Source: HGM13233 sp900762805 (lineage in GTDB: Bacteria > Bacillota > Clostridia > Oscillospirales > Ruminococcaceae). Taken from it: a stretch of 64,000 bases of DNA. The position numbers and the translations under genes are program-made. The stretch is taken from the NCBI GenBank assembly GCA_937993755.1, contig CALKMA010000017.1, forward strand, positions 40,863 through 104,862, written 5' to 3'. Below the pieces are notes generated by a model. The model did no database searches and was not told where the DNA came from. It was given only the letters and a program-made list of their open reading frames with translations. This document shows, one piece after another, positions 33,238 through 42,376 of this stretch (its first letter is position 1; each line of letters starts with the position of its first letter).

Positions 33238-35003
33238 ACAAGAAAAAACCAAAGCAAAAAAGCACCTTTGATTGGGTCATGACCTTTGTCGGGCAGAAGA
33301 AGGGGCGGTATATACTCAGTGTTGCGCTGGCCATGCTGGGCGCGCTCTGCCAGATGCTGCCGTTTCTGGTGCTGGCGCAGATCATACAGAAGCTGCTGGC
33401 CGGCGGAACGCCCTTTGCCAGCTATGTGCCCCAGCTTGCGCTGCTGGCGGGGCTGTGGCTGCTGCGGGTAATATTCCATTCGCTGTCAACATCCGCCTCG
33501 CACCAGGCCACCTTTGCGGTGCTGGGCAATATTCGCCGGCAGGGGCTGGCCAAGCTTGCGCGCATGCCGCTGGGCGATGTGATAAGCCGCGGCTCCGGCG
33601 AGCTGAAAAACATCCTGGTTGAGCGTGTTGACAGTATCGAAACGACGTTGGCGCACGTCGTCCCGGAGATGACCAGCAACGCCTGTGTCGTCGTCGCGAC
33701 GCTGATCTACCTGTTCTGCATCGACTGGCGCATGGCGCTGGCAGCGCTCATCACGCTGCCCCTTGGGATGTTCTGCTTCATGATGATGTTTTCGGGCTAT
33801 GAGGAGAGATACGCCCGCACCGTGCGCGCCACCAAGGCGCTCAATGATACGGCGATCGAATACATCAGCGGCATCGAGGTTATCAAGGTTTTTGGCAAGA
33901 CCAGAAGCTCCTATGAAAAGCTTGTGGCTGCCGCCAAGGAGAGCGCGGCCAGCTATGTTGACTGGATGAAAAAGTGCAATGTCTATTTCACCTTTGCCCT
34001 GAATATCATGCCGGCCACGCTGCTGACGGTGCTGCCCATCGGCGGGCTGCTGGTGCGCGGAGGCACGCTGGCGGTTTCCGATTTCATTCTTATCATCATC
34101 CTTGCCATGGGACTGATTACGCCCATTATCGGCTGCATGAAATTCAGTGACGATCTGGGCAAGCTGGGCACGGTCATGGGCGAGGTCGCCGGCATCATAG
34201 ATGCCGATGAGATGCCCCGGCCGCAGAGCGACGAAGCTGTTCTGAAGGACAGCACCATGGCGCTGAACGATGTCCGCTTCGGCTACGGCGAGACGGAGGT
34301 GCTGCACGGCGTCAGCCTGACTTTCTGCAGCGGCACCGTCAACGCGCTGGTCGGCCCGTCGGGCGGCGGAAAATCGACCATCGCCAAGCTGATCGCCTCC
34401 TATTGGGACGTCGGCAGCGGCAGCATCACCATCGGCGGCGCCGATATCCGAAAAATATCGGCTGACCGCTACCACAGTCTGGTGGCCTATGTTTCGCAGG
34501 AAAGCTTCCTGTTTGACACGACGGTGCGCGAAAATATCCGCATGGGCGACCTGTCGGCGACCGATGAGCAGGTCGAGCAGGCCGCGCGCGACTGCGGCTG
34601 CTACGACTTTATCATGGAGCTGGAAAACGGCTTTGATACCGTTGTCGGCAGCGGCGGCGGGCATCTTTCGGGCGGCGAGCGGCAGCGCATCAGCATCGCC
34701 CGCGCCATGCTGAAGAACGCGCCCATCGTCATTCTCGATGAAGCCACCGCCTATACCGACCCCGAAAATGAGGCCATCATCCAGCAATCGGTGGCGCGGC
34801 TGGTCAAGGGAAAGACGCTCATCGTCATTGCCCACCGGCTGTCCACCGTTACCGACGCCGACCAGATCGCCGTTGTACATGACGGCCGCATCGAGGGCGT
34901 CGGCCGGCACAGCGAGCTGCTGTGCAGCTGTCCGCTCTATGAAAAGCTGTGGAACGCCCACATCGCATCCAAAGACAGGCTGGAGGAGGCCGCCCATGCT
35001 TGA
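33234..35003 (+). CDS. ABC half-transporter, permease-ATPase fusion (first of pair)
   Basis: A 589-residue type IV ABC protein: six transmembrane helices (about 20-310) and a C-terminal nucleotide-binding domain with Walker A GPSGGGKS, signature LSGGERQR, Walker B VILDEATA and the D-loop TDPENE. The variant DEATA-(Y/F)TDPENE is typical of YbtPQ/IrtAB-like pairs, which have an exporter fold and often import ferric siderophores. The start is GTG 33234, overlapping the AraC stop; the stop overlaps the next ABC gene by 8 bases. It presumably forms a heterodimer with the following gene product. Confidence 0.85.
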   Translation: MNKKKPKQKSTFDWVMTFVGQKKGRYILSVALAMLGALCQMLPFLVLAQIIQKLLAGGTPFASYVPQLALLAGLWLLRVIFHSLSTSASHQATFAVLGNIRRQGLAKLARMPLGDVISRGSGELKNILVERVDSIETTLAHVVPEMTSNACVVVATLIYLFCIDWRMALAALITLPLGMFCFMMMFSGYEERYARTVRATKALNDTAIEYISGIEVIKVFGKTRSSYEKLVAAAKESAASYVDWMKKCNVYFTFALNIMPATLLTVLPIGGLLVRGGTLAVSDFILIIILAMGLITPIIGCMKFSDDLGKLGTVMGEVAGIIDADEMPRPQSDEAVLKDSTMALNDVRFGYGETEVLHGVSLTFCSGTVNALVGPSGGGKSTIAKLIASYWDVGSGSITIGGADIRKISADRYHSLVAYVSQESFLFDTTVRENIRMGDLSATDEQVEQAARDCGCYDFIMELENGFDTVVGSGGGHLSGGERQRISIARAMLKNAPIVILDEATAYTDPENEAIIQQSVARLVKGKTLIVIAHRLSTVTDADQIAVVHDGRIEGVGRHSELLCSCPLYEKLWNAHIASKDRLEEAAHA

Positions 35004-36729
35004 GATATTGAAGAAATTTTTCCGCTTTTGCAGTCCCTCTGACCGCCGCCGCTTTTGGATATCCATCGTGCTGGGCGTCGCAGGGGCGCTGCTCAATGCC
35101 ATGAAGATCCCCGCTGTGGCTGTCATGATGGGGGCTATCCTTGACAGGAATATCACCGGCGGGGTCATCTGGCTGACGTTCGGCATCATGCTGGCGTCGG
35201 TGGTGGGCTCGTCACTCACCAAATACTTTGCCACCATCCTGCAGACCCAGGCCGGCTACGGTACGGCGGCCGGCAAGCGCATCGAGATAGCCGAGCATAT
35301 GCGCTACCTCCCGATGGGCTATTTCAATGAGAACAGCCTCGGCTATATCACGTCGGTCACCACCAACACAATGGAGAACCTGTCGGATGTCGGGACGCGC
35401 GTCGTCATGTTCGTGACTGAGGGGCTTTTCTCAACCGCTATCGTCACACTGATGCTGTTTGCCTTCGACTGGCGCATCGGTCTGTTGACAGCGGGCGGCC
35501 TTATCGTGTATTATGGTGCCAACAGGCTGCTGCAAAGGGCCTCGCACGCCATGACGCCCGTCAAGATCAGGACCGATACCGCCGTTGTCGAGCGGGTTCT
35601 GGAATATATCAAGGGCATTGCCGAGGTCAAGTCCTACCATCTTACGGGCCGCTATAACCGGCGGGTCGAGCAGGCCATTGATGAGAACGTGGCCGCCAAC
35701 ACCGATATGGAGCTCAAGCTGGTGCCCTTCATGAGTCTTCAGAATGCTGTGGCCAAGCTGATCGGCGTGTCCATCACCGTGCTGGCCGTCCTGTTCTGCA
35801 TCGGCGGCTCGATGAGTCTGCTCAATGCCGTCGTCATGGTCGTCTGCTCCTTCCTCGTGACTGAGGGGCTGGAGCAGGCCGGCACCCATTCGGCACTGCT
35901 GCGTGTCGTCGATACCTGCATCGACCGCGCCAACGAGATACTGGCGCTGCCCGCCATGGACATTTCGGGTGAGGATATCACACCCGCCTCCCATGAGCTT
36001 CGGGCCGACGGCATCGTCTTTTCCTATGATAAGAAGAAGATCATCGACGGCATCTCGCTGACAGCGCCGGAGCGCACGACCACCGCCATTGTGGGGCCGT
36101 CGGGCGGCGGCAAGACGACGCTCTGCCACCTCCTCTCGCGCTTCTGGGACGTTGACGCCGGCTCAGTGACGCTGGGCGGCCGCGATGTGCGCGATTACAG
36201 CATGGACAGTCTGATGAAAAACTTCAGCTTTGTATTCCAGAATGTCTATCTGTTTAAGGATACCATTGCCAACAACATCCGCTTCGGCCAGCCCGACGCG
36301 CCGATGGAGGCCGTCATAGAGGCCGCCCGCAAGGCCCGCTGCCACGATTTCATCATGGCGCTGCCTGACGGATATGAAACGGTCATCGGCGAGAGCGGCG
36401 GCTCGCTTTCGGGCGGCGAGCGGCAGCGCATCAGCATTGCGCGCGCCATCATGAAGGACTCGCCCATCATCGTGCTTGACGAGGCCACCGCCAACGTCGA
36501 TCCCGAAAACGAGCAGGAGCTGATGGAGGCCATCGAGGCGCTGACGCGCGAAAAGACCATCCTCATGATCGCGCACCGGCTCAAAACGGTGCAGGGTGCC
36601 GACCAGATATTGGTGGTTGACGGCGGCCGCATCGTGCAGCGCGGCACCCACAGCGAGCTGCTGGCGCAGGAGGGCATCTACCGCCGCTTTATCGGCGGGC
36701 GCGAGCAGGCCGTGAGCTGGAAGCTGTGA
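34996..36729 (+). CDS. ABC half-transporter, permease-ATPase fusion (second of pair)
   Basis: A 577-residue partner of the preceding protein. It has a six-helix membrane domain and an NBD with GPSGGGKT, LSGGERQR, VLDEATANVDPENE and the H-loop IAHRL. The start is ATG 34996 inside the end of the previous gene, since the family N-terminus begins MLEILKKFFRFC. Co-location with an AraC regulator, a GTTAG-type palindrome and a ZIP transporter points to metal-chelate uptake, but the substrate cannot be read from the sequence. Confidence 0.85.
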   Translation: MLEILKKFFRFCSPSDRRRFWISIVLGVAGALLNAMKIPAVAVMMGAILDRNITGGVIWLTFGIMLASVVGSSLTKYFATILQTQAGYGTAAGKRIEIAEHMRYLPMGYFNENSLGYITSVTTNTMENLSDVGTRVVMFVTEGLFSTAIVTLMLFAFDWRIGLLTAGGLIVYYGANRLLQRASHAMTPVKIRTDTAVVERVLEYIKGIAEVKSYHLTGRYNRRVEQAIDENVAANTDMELKLVPFMSLQNAVAKLIGVSITVLAVLFCIGGSMSLLNAVVMVVCSFLVTEGLEQAGTHSALLRVVDTCIDRANEILALPAMDISGEDITPASHELRADGIVFSYDKKKIIDGISLTAPERTTTAIVGPSGGGKTTLCHLLSRFWDVDAGSVTLGGRDVRDYSMDSLMKNFSFVFQNVYLFKDTIANNIRFGQPDAPMEAVIEAARKARCHDFIMALPDGYETVIGESGGSLSGGERQRISIARAIMKDSPIIVLDEATANVDPENEQELMEAIEALTREKTILMIAHRLKTVQGADQILVVDGGRIVQRGTHSELLAQEGIYRRFIGGREQAVSWKL

Positions 36730-36837
36730 GGCAGTAGCGGCCGGGCGCCGCCGGCCATAGAATGATAAAAGCTGGCTCCGGCTGCCGCGGCGGCCGGAGC
36801 CGACTGCCATATTCAGAGCTTGAGGAGGATACTATTT

Positions 36838-37620
36838 ATGAAGATCGAAGCGGTTTACGGAATTCTGATCCCATTTGTCGGAACCTCGCTGGGGGCGGCC
36901 TGCGTTTTCTTTATGAAGCGGTCGCTGAGCGAGGCCGTGCAGCGTGCGCTGACCGGCTTTGCGGCCGGCGTGATGGTGGCGGCTTCGATCTGGAGCCTGC
37001 TCATTCCGGCCATCGAGCAGTCATCGGCCATGGGCGGGTGGGCCTTTGTGCCGGCGGTTGCCGGCTTCTGGGCCGGCATCCTGTTCCTGCTGCTGCTTGA
37101 CACCATCATCCCCCATCTGCACCAGAACAGCGAGAAGGCCGAGGGCCCTAACAGCCGACTACAACGCACGACCATGATGATACTGGCCGTCACGCTGCAC
37201 AATATCCCGGAGGGAATGGCAGTCGGCGTCGTATACGCCGGGTTCCTTGCGGGGCAGGCGCAGATCACGGCGGCGGGCGCGTTGGCCCTGTCGCTGGGCA
37301 TTGCCATTCAGAATTTCCCGGAGGGAGCCATCATCTCGATGCCGCTGCGCGCCGAGGGCATGAAAAAAGGCCGCGCCTTCGCGGGCGGGGTGCTGTCGGG
37401 TGTCGTGGAGCCGATCGGCGCCCTGCTGACCATTCTGGCTGCCGGGCTTGTCGTGCCGGCGCTGCCCTATCTGCTCAGCTTTGCGGCCGGGGCCATGCTG
37501 TATGTCGTGGTGGAGGAGCTGATCCCCGAAATGTCGCAGGGCAATCATTCCAATCTCGGCACGGTATTCTTTGCCGCCGGGTTCAGCGTCATGATGGTGC
37601 TGGACGTCGCGCTGGGGTAG
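36838..37620 (+). CDS. ZIP-family divalent metal transporter
   Basis: A 260-residue membrane protein with about eight helices, of the GufA-like ZIP group that moves Zn2+ and related ions. Helix IV has the metal-binding signature TLHNIPEGMAVG; helix V has AIQNFPEGAIISMPL. A histidine-bearing cytoplasmic loop lies at about 88-115 (PHLHQNSEKAEG). ATG 36838 has GAGGAGGAT eight bases upstream. It starts about 110 bases after the ABC pair and may be co-regulated with it. Confidence 0.93.
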   Translation: MKIEAVYGILIPFVGTSLGAACVFFMKRSLSEAVQRALTGFAAGVMVAASIWSLLIPAIEQSSAMGGWAFVPAVAGFWAGILFLLLLDTIIPHLHQNSEKAEGPNSRLQRTTMMILAVTLHNIPEGMAVGVVYAGFLAGQAQITAAGALALSLGIAIQNFPEGAIISMPLRAEGMKKGRAFAGGVLSGVVEPIGALLTILAAGLVVPALPYLLSFAAGAMLYVVVEELIPEMSQGNHSNLGTVFFAAGFSVMMVLDVALG

Positions 37621-37660
37621 CAGCTGCCGCGGGGGATATTTTCATAGCCCGAATCAGACA

Positions 37661-37694
37661 AGAAGCTCTGCTTTTGGAAAAAAGCAGAGCTTCT
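37661..37694. terminator. Bidirectional terminator after the ZIP gene
   Basis: A perfect 15-bp stem AGAAGCTCTGCTTTT (37661-37675) with its complement (37680-37694) and loop GGAA, then TTTGTG, between convergent operons. Confidence 0.8.
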
Positions 37695-37761
37695 TTGTGT
37701 GAGCTGACGGCAAGCCGAAGGCCCCAGGAGGACGGAGGCCCGAACGGCCGGCCGCTGTTCC

Positions 37762-39651
37762 TCAGCCCCGCTCGGTATAATACTGCGCCTGCGCATGCCA
37801 CAGCTCATGGTATCGGCCGCTCTCATCGGCCACCAGCGCCTCGTGGGTGCCCTGCTGCACAATGGCGCCGGCGTCGAAAACGGCGATTTCATCGCAGAAT
37901 TTGCAGGAGGACAGGCGGTGGCTGATGTAGACAGCCGTGCGGTCGCCGGCAATATCGTTGAATTTTTCGTAAATTTCAGCCTCGGCGATGGGATCGAGCG
38001 CCGCTGTCGGCTCGTCGAGGATGATAAAGGGGGCATCCTTGTAGAGGGCGCGGGCGATGGCGATCTTCTGCGCCTCGCCGCCCGATATTTCGACGCCGGC
38101 GGGGTCGAGATCCCGGTAGAGCGGGGTATCCAGCCCGTCGGGGAGCTGCGCCAGACGGCCGGCAAAGCCGGCCTTCGTCAGGCAGTCGGCTGCGCGCCCG
38201 GCGTCATATACCGTGCCGGCGGCCACGTTTTCGCCGAGCGGCAGTGCCAGCAGCCGGAAATCCTGAAACACGACTGAGAAGATGCCGATATACTCGTCAT
38301 AGCGGTATTTGCGGATGTCGATGCCGTTGAGCAGGATCTCTCCCTCGGTGGGATCATAGAGGCGGCAGAGCAGCTTGATGAAGGTGGTTTTGCCGCTGCC
38401 GTTCATGCCCACGATGGCCAGACGGCTGCCGACGCGGAATTTCATACTGACGTGCCGCAGCGCATAGCTGTCGCTGCCGGGGTACCGGAAGGAAACATCG
38501 CGGAATTCGACCTCATACTGCCGGTCGGCGCGCTTTTCCGTCGTGAGGCTGCCCCGGTACATCCGGTTGGGCGTGTCGTAAAGCTGGAAAAACGGCTTGA
38601 CAAACTCGCCGTTGGTGCGCAGTATGCCCAGCGCCTTGAGCAGGCCGGAAAGGCCGGCGAAGAGGCTGGTGACGGCGCCGATATACTGCGTCACGGCGCC
38701 GACGCCGAAGGCTCCCGCCCATGCCTTGAGACAGACAAAGAGATAGATGAGGCCGACAAGAAGCGACGACAGCAGTGACGACAGCGCCACCCACAGCCCC
38801 ATGGCGCCCTTGGCGCGCTGCGCCAGCCATGAGCCGGGGCCGAAGCTGCTTTCCCGCAGCGTGTAGGGGACGGCGACGTTGTCAAATTGCCGGTAAATGC
38901 GGATATCGGGCATACGCCGGCGGTCAGAGAACAGGTCGAAGCAATAGAAGCTGAAATAGCGGTTGCCAAACCGCGCCATCGGTGTGTAGCGCGCCCAGTA
39001 GCTGTCGCTTATGCCGGAAAAATACGGCGACAGCAGCGAAACACCCAGCATCAGCAGCACGACCGCCAGGGCGGTGAGGGGGCTGCCGAGCCACGCCAGC
39101 TGCCCGCCGGCAGGAACGCGGGCGGCAAACAGGCTGACCGAGAGGGCAATGCCGCCGGCAATGCGGAAGATGGCCCGCAGGCATCCGTCAAGGACGGGGA
39201 GCGTCGCCGCGGGCCCCCAGCCGTTGAAATTCCGGCTCTGGCGGATCTGTGTGTACAGGTCGTAGATGTGCTGACTGTCGATATCGGCAAAATCGAGGCT
39301 CATCATCTTGCCGGCATAGAGGCGGCTTTCGATGAGGCTTTCGATATGGACATCGGTACAGCGCCACCAGTGGTCGAGCGCTGCCGACACCAGCGTGAGC
39401 AGCGCCGCCGAGCCGAGCAGGAGCAGTGTCCACCGGCGCAGCAGCAGCGGGTCGCGCCCGCCGGCCAGCTCGTCCACCAGCTGCGCCGACAGCCATATGC
39501 CGGCATAGGGGCTGAGCGAGGAAAAGGCGGTGCTGAGCAGCGATGAGATAAAGCGGCTGGGGCAGAGCCGCCAGAAAAGCCGCCAGCAGCGCAGTGTGAG
39601 CCGCCAGCACTCCGCGGCCGGCAGCGCAGTGCTTTTTTCAGTCTTCTTCAT
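37762..39651 (-). CDS. ABC half-transporter, permease-ATPase fusion (TCS-linked pair, second gene)
   Basis: A 629-residue ABC protein. The start is ATG 39651 because the sequence from MKKTEKS gives a normal membrane domain; upstream codons overlap the previous gene and are Arg-rich noise. The NBD at about 390-620 has GMNGSGKTT, EISGGEAQKIAIARA and ILDEPTAALDPIAE. It overlaps the preceding ABC gene by 14 bases and is the last gene of a LytTR regulator/GHKL kinase/ABC/ABC unit. Pairs with DPTAE-like D-loops of this type often export peptides, but no peptide gene is visible. Confidence 0.85.
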   Translation of the reverse strand: MKKTEKSTALPAAECWRLTLRCWRLFWRLCPSRFISSLLSTAFSSLSPYAGIWLSAQLVDELAGGRDPLLLRRWTLLLLGSAALLTLVSAALDHWWRCTDVHIESLIESRLYAGKMMSLDFADIDSQHIYDLYTQIRQSRNFNGWGPAATLPVLDGCLRAIFRIAGGIALSVSLFAARVPAGGQLAWLGSPLTALAVVLLMLGVSLLSPYFSGISDSYWARYTPMARFGNRYFSFYCFDLFSDRRRMPDIRIYRQFDNVAVPYTLRESSFGPGSWLAQRAKGAMGLWVALSSLLSSLLVGLIYLFVCLKAWAGAFGVGAVTQYIGAVTSLFAGLSGLLKALGILRTNGEFVKPFFQLYDTPNRMYRGSLTTEKRADRQYEVEFRDVSFRYPGSDSYALRHVSMKFRVGSRLAIVGMNGSGKTTFIKLLCRLYDPTEGEILLNGIDIRKYRYDEYIGIFSVVFQDFRLLALPLGENVAAGTVYDAGRAADCLTKAGFAGRLAQLPDGLDTPLYRDLDPAGVEISGGEAQKIAIARALYKDAPFIILDEPTAALDPIAEAEIYEKFNDIAGDRTAVYISHRLSSCKFCDEIAVFDAGAIVQQGTHEALVADESGRYHELWHAQAQYYTERG

Positions 39652-41467
39652 GCGATGGTTTCTCCTCCCGATAGTAGTGACTCTGCACCTCGAACAGCCG
39701 GGCATAGCCGCCGCCCTGCGCCAGCAGCGACTGATGGGTGCCCTCCTCGGCAATGGCACCGTGATCGAGGAAAATGATGCGGTCGCAGAAGCGGGTCGAG
39801 GCCAGCCTGTGCGAGATAAAGACCGAGGTGCGGCCTTTCGTCATGTCGTTGTATTTCAGGTAGATATCATTTTCGGCGATGGGGTCGAGAGCCGCCGTCG
39901 GCTCATCGAGCAGCAGGATGGGGGCGTCCTTGTAAAGGGCGCGCGCCAGCATCAGCCGCTGCGTCTGGCCGCCCGACAGCTCGACGCCGTCCTCAAATAC
40001 CTTGCGGCCGACCGGTGTGTCGGCGCCCTTGGGCAGCGACTGCACCTTGCGGGTCAGCCCGGCCTGTGCAAGGCAGCCCTCGACACGCTCGCGGTCGATG
40101 CCGCTGACCCGCTGGGCCACGTTTTCGGCTACTGTCGCCTCCAGCACCGAGAAGTCCTGAAAGACGGCGGTGAACAGCTTGTAATAATCGCGGCGGTCGT
40201 ACTGGCGGATGTCCGCGCCGTCGAGCAGCACGCGCCCCTCGGTCGGATCGAGGAAGCCGCAGAGCAGCTTGACCAGCGTCGTTTTTCCGGCGCCGTTGAG
40301 GCCGACGACGGCCAGCTTTTCGCCGGGCCTGACGGTGAGGTCGATATGCGAGAGGGTGTCGGTCTCGGCGCCGGCATAGCGGAAGCTGACGTTTTCCAGC
40401 CGCAGCTCATAGGCGTGCCCCGCCTGCACAGCGAGCCGGCGGCCGCCCTCAAAGCGGAAGGGTTCGGGCCAGTCGAGGAACTCGCGCAGCGCCGACAGAT
40501 CCAGGCTCTGCTTGTGAAGCTCGGAGAACTGTTGGAGGATGCCGGTGACCCACTGGGTGAAGCCGGTGACGGCCCCGAAATAGAGCAGGAAGCGCGAGGC
40601 CGGCAGGCCGTCGCGCAGCGTCAGCCAGATGAGGAAGGCATAGGCAATGCCGTTGCGGAGCAGTGTCAGCGCAACGTCGCAGACGTTGGCCCACATATAG
40701 TGCCTTTCCTCACGCGCCTTGAAGCCGTCGAGCAGGCGCAGCGTCTTGTCCTGCAGGTCGGTGAGCCAGCCGCGAAGGCCGAAGATGCGGATATCCTTGG
40801 CAAAGGTGCGGTCGCAGGCGATGCCGGTGGTATAGGAGAGCACCTTGTCGTAGTGGTTTTTCTCGTCGCGGTGGCGGTAGCCCCACTCGTTGATGCGCTT
40901 GCTCACAAAGTAGCTGACGGCCGCCGTGGCCGTCACCATCGCCATCAGCCAGGGGCTGAGGCCCGACAGCAGCGCCAGATAGATGCCGAAGCAGAGCAGA
41001 TTGGTCAGCAGCTGCACCCAGGTAGACCAGATTGCCTCGCCGGGGGCGGCATTGCTGTAGGTGCAGCGCGCGGCCTGCTCCTGTAATTCGGTAAAGCGGG
41101 GGTCGAGCGTATTGGGGTAGGAGGTCGAGGCGAGCTTCCCGTTTATCATGAGCAGGATGCCCTTGCTGCGGATCATGACGCGGCCGAACAGGGTGTTGCA
41201 GTCGATATAGGCGCCGAGCGCCGAGCAGAGCAGCAGTGCGCCCGTGAGCGCGGCGATGGTTGACAGCAGCGATCCCAGCGGGGCGGCTGTCTCGATGCGC
41301 CGCAGCACGGCGGGAGCCAGCAGCAGCTCGGCCACCGATTTGCCGGCTGCCAGCAGCACCTGAAGCAGGCACAGGAGTAGCACGCTTTTGTGTATGCGCC
41401 AGGCGAGGAGCACCATCCAGCCGCTGTTCTGCCACATATTGTATTTTGGCTTTTTTGTCTTTTCCAT
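39638..41467 (-). CDS. ABC half-transporter, permease-ATPase fusion (TCS-linked pair, first gene)
   Basis: A 609-residue ABC protein starting at ATG 41467 (MEKTKKPKYNMWQNSGW; GGAAGTGAC upstream). The membrane domain is followed by an NBD with GLNGAGKTT, LSGGQTQRLMLARA and LLLDEPTAALDPIAENDI. With the next gene product it forms a heterodimeric transporter. A likely LytTR-controlled promoter lies just upstream at 41493-41557, so the adjacent two-component system probably governs transport. Natural substrates of such systems include antimicrobial or signalling peptides; here this is inference. Confidence 0.85.
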   Translation of the reverse strand: MEKTKKPKYNMWQNSGWMVLLAWRIHKSVLLLCLLQVLLAAGKSVAELLLAPAVLRRIETAAPLGSLLSTIAALTGALLLCSALGAYIDCNTLFGRVMIRSKGILLMINGKLASTSYPNTLDPRFTELQEQAARCTYSNAAPGEAIWSTWVQLLTNLLCFGIYLALLSGLSPWLMAMVTATAAVSYFVSKRINEWGYRHRDEKNHYDKVLSYTTGIACDRTFAKDIRIFGLRGWLTDLQDKTLRLLDGFKAREERHYMWANVCDVALTLLRNGIAYAFLIWLTLRDGLPASRFLLYFGAVTGFTQWVTGILQQFSELHKQSLDLSALREFLDWPEPFRFEGGRRLAVQAGHAYELRLENVSFRYAGAETDTLSHIDLTVRPGEKLAVVGLNGAGKTTLVKLLCGFLDPTEGRVLLDGADIRQYDRRDYYKLFTAVFQDFSVLEATVAENVAQRVSGIDRERVEGCLAQAGLTRKVQSLPKGADTPVGRKVFEDGVELSGGQTQRLMLARALYKDAPILLLDEPTAALDPIAENDIYLKYNDMTKGRTSVFISHRLASTRFCDRIIFLDHGAIAEEGTHQSLLAQGGGYARLFEVQSHYYREEKPSHEED

Positions 41468-41492
41468 GTCGTCACTTCCTTTTGATGCCTCT

Positions 41493-41557
41493 ATTGTAGC
41501 ACAAAAAATCGTCCCCCGCTGAACCGGGGGACGAATCGACGTTTTCAGGGGACGAAT
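41493..41557 (-). promoter_or_regulatory. Promoter with LytTR-type direct repeats before the ABC pair
   Basis: On the minus strand an extended -10 (TGC-TACAAT, 41498-41493) is not preceded by a good -35. Two copies of ATTCGTCCCC (41557-41548 and 41536-41527) lie just upstream, 21 bases start to start, i.e. two helical turns. That is the spacing of LytTR-family operators. The proximal repeat ends about six bases above the -35 position, as expected for an activator. Confidence 0.55.
41503..41533 (-). terminator. Terminator between the kinase gene and the ABC pair
   Basis: On the minus strand CGTCCCCC (41533-41526) pairs with GGGGGACG (41517-41510), followed by ATTTTTT. It would stop transcripts from the kinase gene and overlaps the operator/promoter of the ABC pair. 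Confidence 0.65.
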
Positions 41558-41671
41558 TGCGCGGGCGCTGCGCCCGGACGGCTGCGGAGCAGGCCGGGCT
41601 ATGGTGCCGGCGGGCATCAGGCGCTTGCCTTGCCGGCGATGCGCCGCATCGGTCCGTTTCTGTCAGCGGCG

Positions 41672-42334
41672 CTACACCTGCGGGATCAGGATCTCGGTGG
41701 TAAAGGCGCCGTCCTCCGAATTGCGCGAGAGATAGCCGTCCAGCCGCTCGATGATGGCGTCGATGCGCGCCAGCCCGAAGCCGTGCCCCTCGCCCTTGGT
41801 GCTCTGGAAGCGGCCGGCCGTCTTTTTAAGCTTCCGGCGGGCCGTCAGGTTGGTAAAGGAGATATAAAGCTGGGTGCCCTTCATGTCCATATACACGCGG
41901 ATAAGGCGCTGCCCCTCCGGCAGGGCGCCGCTGGCCTCGATGGCGTTGTCGAACAGATTGCCGAGGATGCAGCAGAGATCAAGCTCCGACATTTTGAGCT
42001 TGACGGGGATGTGAGCGTCGATGCGGACGTCGATGCCGCGTGCGCGGGCCAGAGATATTTTGCTGTTGAGGATGGCATCGGCCATGGCATTGCCCGTCTT
42101 TACGGCAAGGTCAACGGTGTGAAGGTCGGTATCGAGCTTGTCGAGGTAGCGCTTGATGGCCGGCAGGTCGCCGTTTTCGGCCAGCACCTTGAGTGTCTGG
42201 ATATGGTTGCGGTAATCGTGCCGCCAGCCGCGCATTTGGCGGTACATATTATCGACCTCGCGGTAATGCGTATCGATCAGCTCGCGCTGATAGGCGGCGA
42301 TACGGGCGTCGAGCCTTTTGGAAAAGATCTTCAT
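41672..42334 (-). CDS. Soluble GHKL-family histidine kinase
   Basis: A sensor kinase of the AgrC/GHKL type without its membrane sensor, 220 aa. A coiled-coil start (residues 1-35) leads to the H-box WRHDYRNHIQTLKVL, the N-box CILGNLFDNAIEASG and the G-box GEGHGFGLARI. No transmembrane segment is present, so it must sense a cytoplasmic signal or borrow a membrane partner. It follows the LytTR regulator gene by 42 bases and would phosphorylate it. The short length is a real feature: the start MKIFSKRLDAR is preceded by stops, not by lost hydrophobic sequence in the same frame. Confidence 0.82.
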   Translation of the reverse strand: MKIFSKRLDARIAAYQRELIDTHYREVDNMYRQMRGWRHDYRNHIQTLKVLAENGDLPAIKRYLDKLDTDLHTVDLAVKTGNAMADAILNSKISLARARGIDVRIDAHIPVKLKMSELDLCCILGNLFDNAIEASGALPEGQRLIRVYMDMKGTQLYISFTNLTARRKLKKTAGRFQSTKGEGHGFGLARIDAIIERLDGYLSRNSEDGAFTTEILIPQV

Positions 42335-42376
42335 GGCTTGCCTCCGGGGAGCCGCCGCAGGGCGGCGGGGATGGGA

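Noticed and set aside
33486..35237. Minus-strand open frame of over 580 codons opposite the first ABC gene
   Set aside because: Antisense of a clear ABC transporter; the sequence is rich in His/Gln/Asp/Arg in the way GC-rich antisense frames are.
41468..41671. Search for a precursor peptide gene between the kinase and ABC genes
   Set aside because: The gap holds a terminator, the operator repeats and a promoter; no open frame with a ribosome binding site and a double-Gly or Cys-rich peptide.
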